The notes beneath the pieces are model-generated. The model made no database searches. It saw only the letters and a list, made by a program, of their open reading frames with translations, and was not told the origin of the DNA. From Carya illinoinensis (lineage: Eukaryota > Streptophyta > Magnoliopsida > Fagales > Juglandaceae), in the NCBI RefSeq assembly GCF_018687715.1, contig NC_056752.1, positions 14,326,001 to 14,390,000 of the forward strand: a DNA stretch of 64,000 bases. Direction: 5' to 3'. Below, piece after piece: positions 43,250-55,772 of this stretch. Both the position numbers and the translations under genes were made by a program. The stretch's first letter is position 1, and each line of letters opens with the position of its first letter.

Positions 43250-46200
43250 GACAAAGGACACGGCCGGTACTGCAGGAGGTTTTCACAGCAATGAGAAGGG
43301 AGAGATGGAATGCGGTGGGATTAAGGGATTGTGGAATTACACAAATAGCCACAAACGGTGGCTTAACTGTTGCTTAACGGGAAGAATAAAACTAACGGTA
43401 AAAACACATTTTCTGTTAAAACAAGAAATTCCGTTTCATACACACTTTTTATATATAGAAGATATATGCATGAATGCAACAACTTTGGGCGCATGGCCTT
43501 TCATATACTGGTCATTGGCACTTTATCTTGGGTCATTTAGATATGTTGGGACATTCATCCTGCTTTAATCTTCTGACTTGGTCATAATGATAGTCATACG
43601 ACACATTTTATGATTTATTTACAACTAGTTGATCGGGCGAACAACATCAGCGCCTTGCCACATCATTTATATATATAAAGAAGTTGAACAGTATCATCTC
43701 ATTTTCAAACTCCATATATTCAATCTTACACATGTTCCTCTAGCCTCTTACCACAACTGTTCTCCACTACGACTCTATCGTTACTGCCATGATCAATAAC
43801 TACAACAACTATATAGGATATTGCCGGTCAAATCTCGCATCACCTCCCCTTTCATGCATTTGCTGATTTTATTGGCTTTTGGTTATACGCTTTAGGTGTT
43901 CACGTACAGTAGACAAACTCCATAGGATGCTAAATTTGGCATACAATACTGTGGAATTGTAAGTACTGATGTTTTTGCAAATGTAATGATTTGTTGTAAC
44001 TGTATATAGCTCATTCTTTCTATTTTTTTTTTATTTTTTATTATGTGACTATTTCAATGAGGAAAAACAAGTTAGTTGGTCATTATTTAGAACTACTTGA
44101 ACTAAACACAATGTATAGGGTCATTAGCAACTTGAATGGAGGTCACCATCTGTCGTGATTTTTCGCTAGCTCAGTTAATTTGTCATAGAAACATAGATGA
44201 GACGAGAAAGAAATGACAACACTCTTAGTTAAAAAAGTACGAAAATACCAATAGTCAAAAGCATTCACTTATTTAGAAGTGCTTAAATTCAAGTTTTCAA
44301 ATGTTAATTATCAGTACTACTTGGATTCAAAAGTTCAACTATTGTTTATTAGCGCTTAAGTTCGGTGTTTTTCAATGGACTCCTAATTATGGTGAAGATC
44401 AAGAACCATTCTTGATGCCGGTATGGATATTTTTGCCTAGCCTTCCTTGAGTTAATATATTAAATATTTTTTGAGAAATATTACTTTACCTCTTGGGCAA
44501 TTCATTTGTTGGGATAATTGCACTAGTTGTGCTAAAAAAAATGATGGTGCACGGGTAAGCATAAAGATGAATATTTCTAAGGCTCTTGTGGAAGTGTTCT
44601 AGATTGGTGCTTCAAACCAGCCTTCGAGTTGACTGCAATCTGGCTCACCTTAAAAATTGTTTTAAGAGTTACTCCCAAGTATAAGAGTTGTCAAGTAATA
44701 ATAGGGAAGTTCCTAAGTCATTTCCTCAAAGAATGATTAGTTTAAATTGTAAATTCATTCATAATCGAAAATAAAATAAAATTAGTAACTAAGACTATCT
44801 ACAATGATATTCACAATGAGAATTGATTCTTGGATATTATAAAAAATACCCTCATTTCCTTTTGCATAAGATGGTGAATGAGTGTAAAAATATGTAAGAA
44901 AAGTGAATAAAATGATGTGTTAAACATGAGTGGGGAATGAGAAATATTTAGCTAACATGTAAGAAATTTATGCTCTAATGCACCTTGACGCTACTTCAAT
45001 CGCTTCTATACATTTGGTGGATTTGTGAACGTGCATTGATTAAATTATGATTATCCTCGCTTATGAAGTCAAACCACATTCATCAATGTTATCTAATCCA
45101 ATGTTTCCAAGCAATAAAAGGAAGTTTACGAAGCTTATGTTCTAAGGAACATTTCATCAAACACCATGTGTGCAAGTCAAAAAGCCACTATTTTCCATTC
45201 AATAGAGTTCAATCTAACCAAAAAAAATTACACTACTTAGACTAATCAATACCAATGAAAATAATCCAACACACGTCCAAACAACCAATGTAAATCAAGC
45301 AAGAATACGCATGAAGGTAATTGAAAATTACTAGAAGAAAATTGCATACTACCGAAAATGAACCTAAACACAATAACTGCTAAAAGTATTCGGTTGAAAT
45401 TGAAAACAAAATAAGGGAAAAAAAATTTAAATGTAAGTGCAATGTAAACAAAGGCTTGAATAAAACACAAAGCAAGGAAATGTACAAACTAAAAACATAG
45501 GAAAGAAAAATGGGTTTTCGGAAGTCCTCGTGAACTCTCCAGCCAAAGCCGACTGGTTTTCTCCCACTCCTATTTTCTCTCATCTTTGAGGTAACAAAAA
45601 AGTTTCCTTTCTATGCACATAGACCAAGAGCCCCCGAAATGGAGCAAGCATGATTTTTCCTGCTGTGTAACTGTGAATTCCCTCTAGCAGCAACTGTGTT
45701 TAGGGCTTTTCTACCTTCAGTAATCGTATGTCTTGGAAAAGCAAAAATGTGCTCTGAAATGCGTGAAGTGAAAGGCATGGCTGGATTGTGGAGTGCTTTC
45801 CGTAAACTTTGAAAGTGCAAAGGTTGTAACGTAAATGAATTGAAGCTCTATGAGGTGCAGCATGATTTCCGTAATTTGCTCTTGACGCAGGCATGGAGTA
45901 GAGTAGTTTCCAAAATGAAGATGATGCAGGGGACTTTCGTTTGAGTTGAAGAGTCAAGGCCATGGGGTCCAACTGAAGACAAGACAACTTGTAGAGTCAA
46001 AAGAGTCTCCAACATCCGTCCTGCATGCATCCCTTTTTCGTGTGATTTAAATGTTGTGCTTTAAGTTGAAGATGAGTCAAGGCGGGTCCACTTTGTAGAT
46101 AAGCACGTGTCCTTTTTTTGTGTGATTTATATGTTATGCTTTAAGTTGAAGAAGAGTCAAGGCAGGGTCCACTTTGAAGATAAGCATGCGTCCCTTTTCC

Positions 46201-48800
46201 ATGTGAGGTTGGATCCCTTTCCGTAAGTGCCTTTCCCTTTCCGTGTGTGCCTTCTGTAAATTGATTTTCTATGAAATATCTCAGACCACGTGGTGTGAAA
46301 TGGGAGATTTTCAAGCAAGCAATCCTCTCTTATGTAAGTTGACGCAAGGGTTGCATGGTGGGATGCATGCGAGGTCCACCTTCAAGAAGCTTTTGAAATT
46401 TGCAGTGTGAGCTTTGAAATTTCCTCATGGCCACCTACATATTGATTGAGCTGAAATATTGCATATTTTATATATTTAAAACCAATGTATTTTAATTGCT
46501 TCGTGACATTATTATTGGTTTTAGATGAAAAAATGGTTAATAAGCATAAATACGAGTAGTGATTTTTAACTAATTAATATCATGTTTATACTTAATTTTA
46601 TAACTATGATTTAATTGGACAATATTTCCTCACATATATAACATATTTTTGATAATCTATTTTTCCTTTTAATTTATTTTTGAGTGTTATTTTTCTCTCA
46701 TTATTTTTAGCTTAAATAAAATTCACATGAGGTCCGGTTAAAACTTTTGACCAAAAGCACATGCTAATTGAGAGGAAATATAAAGAAAAATTCAGAAGAT
46801 AAGACAAAAAAAAGAAAGGAGGCAGTGGACTTGGGCAGCTGAAAAAGACACAAAATGAAGATTTTGAACGTTAAAGAACTTTCGGTGATTACTTTCTTGC
46901 TTTGGTTGTTCATGGACGCACGCGGTGAACATGGGACTCCTTATGGTTTGAATGAAAATCACAGAGGCACGTTGAAAAGAGAGGTTTTTACGTAAAGAGG
47001 AGAAAGGACGCTGCTAAAGTCATAGAAGAGGGCTAAAAGTCTGGGGAGTAGGTTTATCTCATTTCTGACGGAAGCAATAATCTTTGGTTTCTCATGGCAA
47101 AGTGATCCTTCAGTATTTCATGCCACCCAAACTTCCTTTGCCATTTCCTCCGTGAGCTCACTTCTTTCCACTAAGCATGAACCGAAGTACCCAGAACACC
47201 TCTCACGTCTGCTTCGCTCCATGAATATGATAAGCCCCACTCACAACAGTTCACAGCCATGTTAGACTGCTCACCCGTGAAGCCACCACGTTCCAGCGCA
47301 TCCATCCCGCACCACTCCATTTCTTGCATCTGCCTTTCGACACCATAACCAGCTTCAAGCCACCCCGTCACATGCAGATCTTCTTCCTTCAACCTCACGC
47401 CATCTTATTCCATCACTATGCCCGGTAGCATGCATGCTCTTCACGGATTCCAGCCATTTAAAGCCCCTATTTTCTACCCCAAAACAGAGCATTCAATTTT
47501 GATTTTTTAGGTGGATTTGAACAGAAGGAAAAAAACGAAGTGAGGAATATTTTTTGGCTCAGACACGCACGCAAAATGAGAAGGGAGGACCTGGTTTGAA
47601 GGAACGTAAACTAGAAAATAGAAAGATACTTGAACGGCGAGAGAGGAGCTGGTTTCATACGGGGGCTTGTATTCTTTTTCGTATGGGATGGAGACCAAAG
47701 ACCAGGGGGTTGTCATGTTTAATCTGGAGCTTAGGAAATGGAACTGGAGGAATAGCTTAATATTTTTTCATTTGGGAGCTGCAGGACGACGGGGAGTCTT
47801 TCGGGCTTCATTTTCTCTATATTTTTACTTTCCTATAGTTATTTTCTAGTATTAAAGGTTGTGGTTTATTTAGTTATTTAATGGAGAATATTTATTTAAT
47901 TTCTATAGCACTTGTGATGAGCATGGTTGGCTAAATTCTCGTACTATGGTTAAAGGTGAAGTTTAATGATTTGAACATTGTTTTCGGATCAACATAAAAT
48001 TTATTTTGTGAGCTTGATGGATTGAAGGATTTTATTATTGGATATTTTGATTACCTATATATTTATTTTGATTCATTGTGATTTTTGAATACAGTAAATG
48101 CTTGAAGAATCCCTGCTATATTCAAATAGATTTGTGAATGTTTTAATCATCAATCGTTCATGCTTAATCATTAGTGACTATTTTTCTTGAGCTTAAATGT
48201 TAAATCTTCCAATTAAATAGAATCATTATTCTAGTTTAATTGAAGTAAATCTATCAGACACAATATTCTAAATTATTAGACTAATCCTCGAAACCTTAGT
48301 CTTTCTCCATATCAATTTATTTTATCATCTTAGTTTTATTCTGTTATTTCAAACAATCTTCATCTCAGTAATTTGATTTTATATTTGATCGCATGTTTCT
48401 TTTAGTATTTTCTTTTAATTGTTTGAGAGTATTTTCTTTATCACATTAGTCAATCCCTGTGGATTTGACCATGTGAGGTACTACAACACCTGTATACTTG
48501 CAGGTAAAACTGCACTAAAGTTTTGGTTCATTAGTTTGAGTCAATGTTTAGGAGCAACACATATATGCACAACAATGAACTTCCTCAATTTCATGTAATA
48601 AATTAAAGATTAAGATCATAAAATTAGACTGTTATCAATTGGGTTAGAATTGATTTATTGAGGCCCAACTCAATCAATTACTAGTAAGAAAAGTGTGATT
48701 GACTCGAATTTAAGTGCAAAGTAATAACAATATTATAGCTCAATCACAATCTGTTGTCTATGAAACACTTCTGGCATTTTGCTCTTGTTGCTGCATGCAA
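43250..48800. other. Long intergenic stretch with repeat remnants
   Basis: No gene could be supported. A roughly 80-bp tandem repeat lies at 46027-46200. 48440-48510 (CAATCCCTGTGG, then TATACTTGCAGG) and, on the other strand, about 44650-44720 resemble the ends of LTRs of large retrotransposon derivatives, so decayed LTR-type elements in opposite orientations are possible. Frames at 45246-46030 and 47171-47400 are short and without family resemblance. Confidence 0.45.
46027..46200. repeat. Tandem repeat, about 80-bp unit, two clear copies
   Basis: TGTGATTTAAATGTTGTGC (46041) recurs as TGTGATTTATATGTTATGC (46121), followed in both by TTTAAGTTGAAG, AGTCAAGGC and GTCCACTTTG. A weaker third copy (GAGTTGAAGAGTCAAGGCC) lies at about 45938. 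Confidence 0.8.
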
Positions 48801-48923
48801 GGGAACAATATGAAAACCTGTACTCGAGAAGGAGAAAAATACCAGGGCAGGAAAGGTAAAGGGCGGACGATTTGAGGTAGGAAGGAAAAAAATAAGGTTG
48901 TCAAGGAAGTAACAAACCTAGAG

Positions 48924-49400
48924 GTGGGTCCTAGTAAAACAAATGCTGAGAAGCCTAATCAAGAGACTCAGAAGGATACAAACATAAGCTTGTACGTGGC
49001 TAGATCTAAAGAAATGAAAGAACCAAAAATGGATGAGCACCAAATGGTGGTATATAGAGGTGAGGGATCTAAAGTAGAGGCACAAAATGAGAAGCCATTA
49101 TCAGAATCGGTGGTTGATAATGAGAATACTGGGGACTCTTCGATGGTTGATAGTGCTGCTGTGTAGACAGGGACGGAGGTTGGAGGTGCTGTATTTCCTG
49201 CCTATCAGAGTTTACCATGGGACAAGGGGGAGGATGTTAATAATAATCCTGAGGGTGGTAGTGCAATGGGTGAAGCGATAGTGGTGTGGGATTCAAGTGA
49301 TGGGGTTTGTGACGTTCTTGAACCAGGTGAAATCGTGGAGGTGGAGCATGTCAGTCTGGAGAAGGAAGAAGAGGTGGAGACCAGCTTGTGAGTTCAATCT
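48924..49400 (+). pseudogene. LINE ORF1-like remnant
   Basis: An acidic/basic low-complexity frame (48924-49166), then further frames rich in Glu/Val to about 49390. Plant LINE ORF1 proteins have such variable linkers before ORF2. The RNA-binding zinc knuckle expected in ORF1 is not visible. Assignment rests on position only. Confidence 0.45.
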
Positions 49401-49546
49401 TACTCCAAAATGAATCTAGGGCTTGAAAACCTGGGCAAAGTAAAATTATGCACTTCTGATTTGGAACATATGAGTCCAAACTCTAGGGTATTAAAGGTAT
49501 GGAGATCAACAAGGGCTAGAAGAAAGCCCCTAAAAATTAACTTATG

Positions 49547-52500
49547 ATGTAGTCAATTTTATTTTGGAATCTTAGGGGTCTTAGAACATCCCAAAATAGA
49601 TTGAGTTCTTTAGTCAGGAAGTTTTTGTCGGGAATCATTGCAATAGCAGAACCTTTTTTACCTTTGAATCGAATGGGTGCCTTGTAGAGTCGGTTAAATA
49701 TGATAGGAAGTGTTTCGAATGAAGAGGTGAGTGGTAAGATCTAGGTTATGTGGGTGTTAGGGATGTAGGTCTTAGTTTTAACTGTTTCCAATCAGTATAT
49801 TACTATTCTCATGTCAAGAGGAAACAAATGTGCATGTATCTCTTTGGTTTATGCTAAATGTTCGTACATAGAGAGAAGGGAGCTATGGTAGTCTCTAGTA
49901 GTTGGTGCAGTCGATTCTGTGCATTGGATTATTGTTGGTGATCTTATTGTCATTAGAAATTACTCTGAGAGGATGGGAGGCCATCCTAGGCCAGTTTTTG
50001 CTATGGAGGAGTTTAATGAGTTGAGGTATGAAGGTTACCAGTTCTCTTGGTGTAATGGATAGTCGGGTATAGCTAGAAGATGGTCTCGTCTAGATTGGTC
50101 TTTGGTCAATGCAACTCTTCTTGATTTATTTCCCAATGTATATATGTAGTACCTTCTAGTAGTACTTTGGTTCATGCCCCAATATCGATTCATTTGGAAG
50201 TGGTTAATAGCTCTTATGATTTTCTGATGTTCAAATTTGACCAAATGTGCATGACACATGAATCTTTTTTGAATTGTGTTGCCTCAACGTGGGAGGATGG
50301 GATTAAGGATCATGGAATGTTGTGGTTAGCCAGGAAATTAAAACACCTAAAATATATGCTTTGGGTTTGGAACCGTGAGGTGTTTGGTAATACTTGTCGA
50401 CAAATTCTTCATCTTGAGAAGAGGCTGGCCAAGTTGGAGGCCAGGTTGCAGGAAGGGGTTAACATTGATGATGAACAAGATTATCTTGTTACGAAGGCTA
50501 AGTTAGATGTGTGGTCAAATCATGAAGAGATTCGTCTTCGACAACAAGCTAAGCAAAATTTTGGCTATCACAAGGGGAAGCATCTGCTCAGTTCTACCAG
50601 ACACTGAGTAGCAAAGGACAAACATTGGTGTTTAAAATGAAGCTTCAAGATGGCTATTAGCTTAAGAGTTTAAAAGAAGTGCATGAGGGGGCGATCGAGT
50701 ATTTCAATAAGTTTTTGGTGCATAAACAAGTGGAGGAAATGCTAAATTTATCTGACTTGATTTAGTCAGTTATTTCAGAGGAGCACAATAATTCATTGGA
50801 TCAGCTCCCTTCAATCCAAAATGTCAATGATGCTTTGTTCTCCATTCTAGTGGATAGCAGTCCTGAGCTTGACGGGTTTAGTTCTGGTTTCTACCAAGCT
50901 TGTTGGCATATTGTCAGTAAGGATGTTGTTGAGGCAGTGTAGGAATTCTTTTTGGGTTGGGGCAGCTCTTCCTAGGAACTTCTCGGCTTCATATTTGGTG
51001 TTGATTCCAAAGGTGGAGGCTCCAACAAGTTTTGATAAATTTCGACCTATCAGTTTGTGTTCTATTTTTTATAAAGTTTGCTCAAAAATCCTGGTTAGTC
51101 GTCTCTCACCTCTTCTTTCATTCATTGTGTCCTTGGAACAAGGTGCATTTATTCCAAGAATGAGCATTTTCGATAATATTAGTCTCACCCAAGAGCTTGT
51201 GCATAGTCTTCACAAAAAGGTTCGAGGAGGGAACATAATTCTCAAGCTTGATATGGAGAAAGTCTATGATAGTGTGGATTGGAGTTTTTTGCTCCATGTT
51301 CTTGCTTCCTTTGGTTTCTTTGAGAGATTATGTGGTTTGATTAATATGTGTATTTCCCAACCTTGGTTTTCGGATGTTATGAATGGAGTTCCTAAAGGTT
51401 TTTTTTCAGGGTGGGTGTGGGTTGAGACAGGGTGATCCTCCATCACCTTATCTCTTTATTATTATCGAAGAGGTTCTATCTCATTTGATCAAGCAACAGT
51501 TCCAGCAGAATAAGATTGTTGCTTTCTCTCATTCTCAACAATCTCCAATTATTTCTTATTTACTCTATGTTGATGACATTGTAATCATTACAAATGGCAG
51601 TAACTCTTCCGTTCGGGCGATCTCAAAGATTCTTAAAATTTATGAAAGGTGGTTTGGACAAAAAGTTAACTCTTCTAAATCCTCCTTACTTTTTCTAAAC
51701 TCATTGTGACTGCTAGACAATGAACTTTATTAAGGATCTTGGGTTTTGTGGAAGGAAATTTTCCTTTTAATATTTAGGCGTCCCCATCTTAGTTGGTCAA
51801 GAATGGTCAAGTAGGGAGGCTCATTGAAAGATGTGCATCTTCAGGAAATAGTCAGGAAAATTAAGGCAAGAATGGAGCTCGGGTGTTGCTTTTGTGCCAG
51901 GTCTTAATGAGCCTCCCTACTCATTTGCTCTCTACTATGCATGCACCTTTCTCGATGATGAAAAGTATTACTAGAAGTTTGAGTAACCTTTTCTGGGGTG
52001 TGAAAGATGGCAAACCCAAAAAACATTTGAATTCTTAGGACAAATTATGTCTTCTGACGTCTAAATGGGGCATGGGATTTGGTAACTTGTAGGATGTTCA
52101 AAAGTCTCTATTTATGAAGTTTGCATGGAAATTATTAACGGAGGATTCTCCATGGTGTCTATGGCCTCAGGGGAAGGGGACTCAATTTTGGAGGAAGTGC
52201 ATTTGTGCATTCCAGAGGTTCTAAAAAGTCTAGGTGAAAAATTCGGGATATAAATGTGTCTTTTTGGTGGGATAAGTGATTGGAGGATTGTCCTATTGGT
52301 GCCATGCATGACATTGTGGATTGTTCTAATTTGAAAGTTAAAGAATTTTGGGTTTAAAATGAATGGGATGTGGCTTTGCTTACTTGGTTAACTAGTGAGA
52401 ATAAAGTTGCTAAGGTTTTGGGAGTTTTACGCAAGAGTAGAGCTGGGGAAGATGTTTAAGTATGGACGAATAACACAACTAGGCAATTCACTACCAAGAG

Positions 52501-53586
52501 TGCATGTAATTGTATTAGAGTATGGGCTCCCATAGTTCGATGGGTTGACTGGATGTGGCATTCTTGTCTCCCAAAGAATATATCTATTACCATGTGGAAG
52601 GTCTTTAATAATTCCTTGAGTGTTGATAAATTGAGGTCAGTAGGGATTCCAATTATGCCAAAGTGTGATTGTTGCTCGACAGGTGGGTACAAGGACTTGA
52701 ACCATGTTCTTGCAAATGGCAACTTTGCAAAAGAGGTGTGGTAACAAGTTGTGGTCTAGGCAGTGGCCATGTATCGGCCTTAACTTGGGTGCAATTAATT
52801 GATATGTGGTTCATGAAAGCTTCAAGGAGTTAACAGATGGGGTAGATACTTGGGATTTTACCTTGCAATTATCACTTTTATTCTTTGGCTGAGGAGATGC
52901 TGAGCTCTAGTGGAGGGGAGAAATGATTCGGTAAACTAGGTTTGGTTTCTATTGAAGCATTGAATTGCGAAGATTGGTGAAAAGTTAAAGTCTAGCAAGT
53001 TGTAGTTGATGCATGATATAGCCATTTTACAGGAATTTCAGGTTCCTGTCAAGGTCCCGAAGCAGCAGTCACCTTGGTTGGTTCAATGGAATTGTCCAAT
53101 TACAAGAAGGATGAAATTGAATGTAACTGGTGCTTTTAGAGGGAATCCAGGATTAGCAGCACAGGGGTTTTGCAAGACTCGGATGGAAATATTAGATTGG
53201 CTATCTCAGCAGCTCTAGGAACCAACAATAATAATTATGCCGAATTGATGGGGATTTTGCATGGACTTTGGTTCGTTAAAGAAATGGGTAGTATTGATAT
53301 TGATGTCAAGCTTGACTCTTTGCTGGTCATTCAATGGCTGAAGAAAAAAAGCTATAAAACCTGGTACGTTGAGGATTTTTGGGAGGAGGTAATGGGGGTT
53401 TTACAGGGCCTTAACTGTCACATCTATCATATATTGCCAGAAGGGAATAAATTTGCGAATTACCTGGCAAGGATGGGGGCAGACGGGACAAGTGGTCAGT
53501 GGTGGTCAGCTCAAGAGCTGCCTGCTCCCCTCAAAGGCATTTTGAGACTTGAAAAAATAGGTCTTCCTGCTATATTGCTAGTATAG
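49547..53586 (+). pseudogene. LINE ORF2 (endonuclease, RT, zf-RVT, RNase H), many frames
   Basis: Endonuclease: LFWNLRGLRTSQNRL (about 49557) and, later, MEEFNELRYEGYQFSWCNG with SRLDWSLVN (about 50004-50110). RT: LVLIPKVEAPTSFDKFRPISLCS, QGAFIPRMSIFDNISL, LKLDMEKVYDSVDW (50990-51290), then GLRQGDPPSPYLFII and YLLYVDDIVII (51425-51590) in another frame. zf-RVT: WMWHSCLPKNISITMWK and CDCC (52550-52700). RNase H: MKLNVTGAFRGNPGLA, then NYAELMGILHGLWFV and DSLLVIQWLKKKS to a stop at 53584. The normal Asp of the RNase H start (LNVDGA) has become Thr. The RNase H fusion marks the plant L1 subgroup that acquired this domain. Confidence 0.88.
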
Positions 53587-53850
53587 TCAATGTCAGTGTT
53601 GGTTTGTTGTAATGTCTCTTGGTACAAATGATTTGTTTTCGATTTTGGGAATAGTGTTGTTGGATTATGCCTAGGTTCCGAATGGATGGGTAGCATCCAA
53701 AAGTCTTACGATGTTTGTTTATTTTGTTGGTGTTGATGCTTGGGATGCTTTTATTGTCTATTTGTAAATCCCTTGTGTCTTGGTTGTTTCCACAGTTTTC
53801 CTCCGCCATAAGTGGGGTTTTTTAATAAAATTGGTGTTTCAATATTGAAG

Positions 53851-54157
53851 TCACAATATTTTTATGTTCTACAAAATTAGAACAATTTTGTGTGTAATTG
53901 TCAATATGACGCATCATTTTAATACATCTTCCCTTTTTCAACTTTCTTTTCAATTTTTGTTTCAATTTCAGTTTCTCATTCATGTCATAATATTATATTG
54001 CATATTAGATAGAAATACATGTCGAAAAACAAAAAGTTGAGATGGCTTTTGTGAGATCCAGCTAGTCTCTATTATAAGAAGAAAATTGAGGAAAATGATA
54101 TTTTATTTATTTGGAAAAACAAGGTGAGCAAGTTGACTATTTGGACGAAAAATGAGT
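53851..54157. other. Spacer between LINE and hAT element
   Basis: AT-rich, no gene seen. It ends at the GCCTAGGC duplication. Confidence 0.6.
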
Positions 54158-54165
54158 GCCTAGGC
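54158..54165. repeat. Target duplication GCCTAGGC, left copy
   Basis: 8 bp, repeated at 54868-54875. The word is itself palindromic. Confidence 0.92.
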
Positions 54166-54437
54166 TAGGGTTGAAAACCGACAGCTATGGTTCGGTTTCG
54201 GTCCAAAATTGAAACCGAACCGATAACTTTTAAATATGTTTAAAACTTGCAGAAATCTACCAGTTAAGCGAGGAGAAAACCAACTACGTCAATCTCGACT
54301 TGAATCCAGTCTATTCTTTAGTGTCCCATCGATGGCGTGATGAGAGAGAGAATGGTGCTGCACTGCCGCATCAGTGTTGTGATGTGAGAGAGATGGGAGG
54401 TGTGATGAGAGAGAGAGATGGGAGGTGGCCCAGTTGC

Positions 54438-54485
<48 letters not shown>

Positions 54486-54867
54486 CTACTGCTGTATGAG
54501 AGTCAGAGATGAGTGAGAAAGTGAAAAGAGAAATGAATCAGAAGAAGAAGAGGGAGGGGAGGGACCTGGGGTTTTCAAAACTCTAATTCCAAATGACACG
54601 CTGTTTAGTTTATTTTTATTCTTATTTTCTGAATGGTACATATAGAATGATGCATTTTCACTTAAGTGAAATGACATCCATCTACTTAAAATATATATAA
54701 AAAATATATTATATTGGCCAATTTGACAATGTGAACATGGCTCAAATCGGGATTGAATTGGCCAACGTCGATTTCACCAAATTCCTATCACCAGTCAACC
54801 GGTTCTTGACTTTGGTAGTCGATTCCCATCAATGACAAGCAATTCAATCGATTCCTGTACACCCCTA
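54166..54867. mobile_element. Non-autonomous hAT transposon (702 bp)
   Basis: The ends are TAGGGTTG and CACCCCTA (reverse complement TAGGGGTG). The perfect 8-bp duplication GCCTAGGC on both sides is the hallmark length of hAT elements. The interior has paired words such as GGTTCGGTTTCGG with CCGAACCG near the left end, no transposase, and a long GA microsatellite. Confidence 0.9.
54440..54481. repeat. (GA)n microsatellite within the hAT element
   Basis: About 21 GA units, preceded by GAGAGAGATGGGAGGTG duplications (54388-54426). Confidence 0.95.
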
Positions 54868-54875
54868 GCCTAGGC

Positions 54876-55448
54876 AACTTGCTTGGACAAGCATCAAGCC
54901 AATAGGCAACTTACTTGGCTGAGCAAAGTTATTTGTGGGCAAAGGATTGGTGCAAGTAAATATCGAGCAATGCAGAATGTGGGATAGGCAATATCGAATA
55001 GGTAATGAAGGGTTAGGATGGACATAGTTAGGCAAACAAGTGTGGTAGTGCTAGGAGAAGGGCAAGCAAATGAAAGTCTGTTCCTTGAAATGATGAAGTA
55101 AATGCGTAGAAGTACACCTCGGAGTCTTTCAGGAAAGTGCCGGGATGCATTTCCCAGCCCTCTCATGAGTTTAGTCTAGAGTATCAAGCTATGCTTTGGT
55201 TGAGATGCTTAGCATTTCCATGCTACATGTTAGTCACCTAGCACTTGAGCTAAGTTTTCCCTTGAATTCAATCTAAGTGCACAGTAAACTCCTTTCTCAA
55301 ATAGAAAGGACACTTAGAAGCCATGCACGATCTGCAACCTTTCACTTCTATCTACATGACACCTCACATTGAGTCTCTTAACACCTCATAACTTTATTGA
55401 CAACACATAGTACACCTATCAATGTGGTTGAAAACTATAAATACATGG
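54876..55448. other. Spacer between hAT and copia elements
   Basis: No gene supported. Short repeated phrases (CAACTTGCTTGG and CAACTTACTTGG; AGGCAA several times) occur in the first 200 bases. Confidence 0.55.
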
Positions 55449-55453
55449 AAGGA

Positions 55454-55735
55454 TATTAAAGTTAATGTATTTTTCCTAGGAGTATTATGGGTTCTTGATT
55501 TACTAAATATATGTATGTGTTCTTGATTTACTAAATACATGTATGGGTGAGTACTAAGGAGTCTAGGTACCTGGATGTACGTTTACCAAGAAAGTGCTTA
55601 GTAATTTGCATTATCTAAAAATAGTTTATGAGACTAATATAAAAGGTCATGTACTTGTGAAAGAAAATATACAAGAAGAGGAGATAAAAAATTGTGTTCT
55701 TGTTCTTGTTCAAAATATTCACTTTATTTCCAAGA
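55454..55735 (+). repeat. 5' LTR of the copia element
   Basis: 282 bp with two 28-bp tandem units (GTTCTTGATTTACTAAATA...). Compared with the 3' LTR it lacks about 18 bases near 55690 (the ACTCCAAATTATCC stretch). Confidence 0.9.
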
Positions 55736-55737
55736 AG

Positions 55738-55752
55738 TGGCGTCAGAGCTGG
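55738..55752 (+). promoter_or_regulatory. Primer-binding site of the copia element
   Basis: TGGCGTCAGAGCTGG, two bases after the LTR. It differs from the usual TGGTATCAGAGC by two bases. Confidence 0.8.
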
Positions 55753-55772
55753 TTCGATTTGAAAAAGGCATT

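Larger units (their letters stand above)
48800..53850 (+). mobile_element. L1-type LINE with RNase H domain, decayed
   Basis: Plus-strand order: ORF1-like remnant, APE-type endonuclease, reverse transcriptase, zf-RVT, RNase H, and a 3' end with GTGGGGTTTTTTAATAAAA typical of plant L1 elements. The start is set only approximately, at the first protein-like sequence. No target duplication could be found and there is no long poly(A) tail. Many stops and frameshifts show an old copy. Confidence 0.85.

Noticed and set aside
45246..46030. Several minus-strand frames of 60-95 codons
   Set aside because: Short, overlapping, no conserved motifs, and crossed by the 80-bp tandem repeat zone.
54289..54512. 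Ser-Leu and Arg-Glu repeat frames
   Set aside because: Translations of the GA/CT microsatellite in the hAT element.
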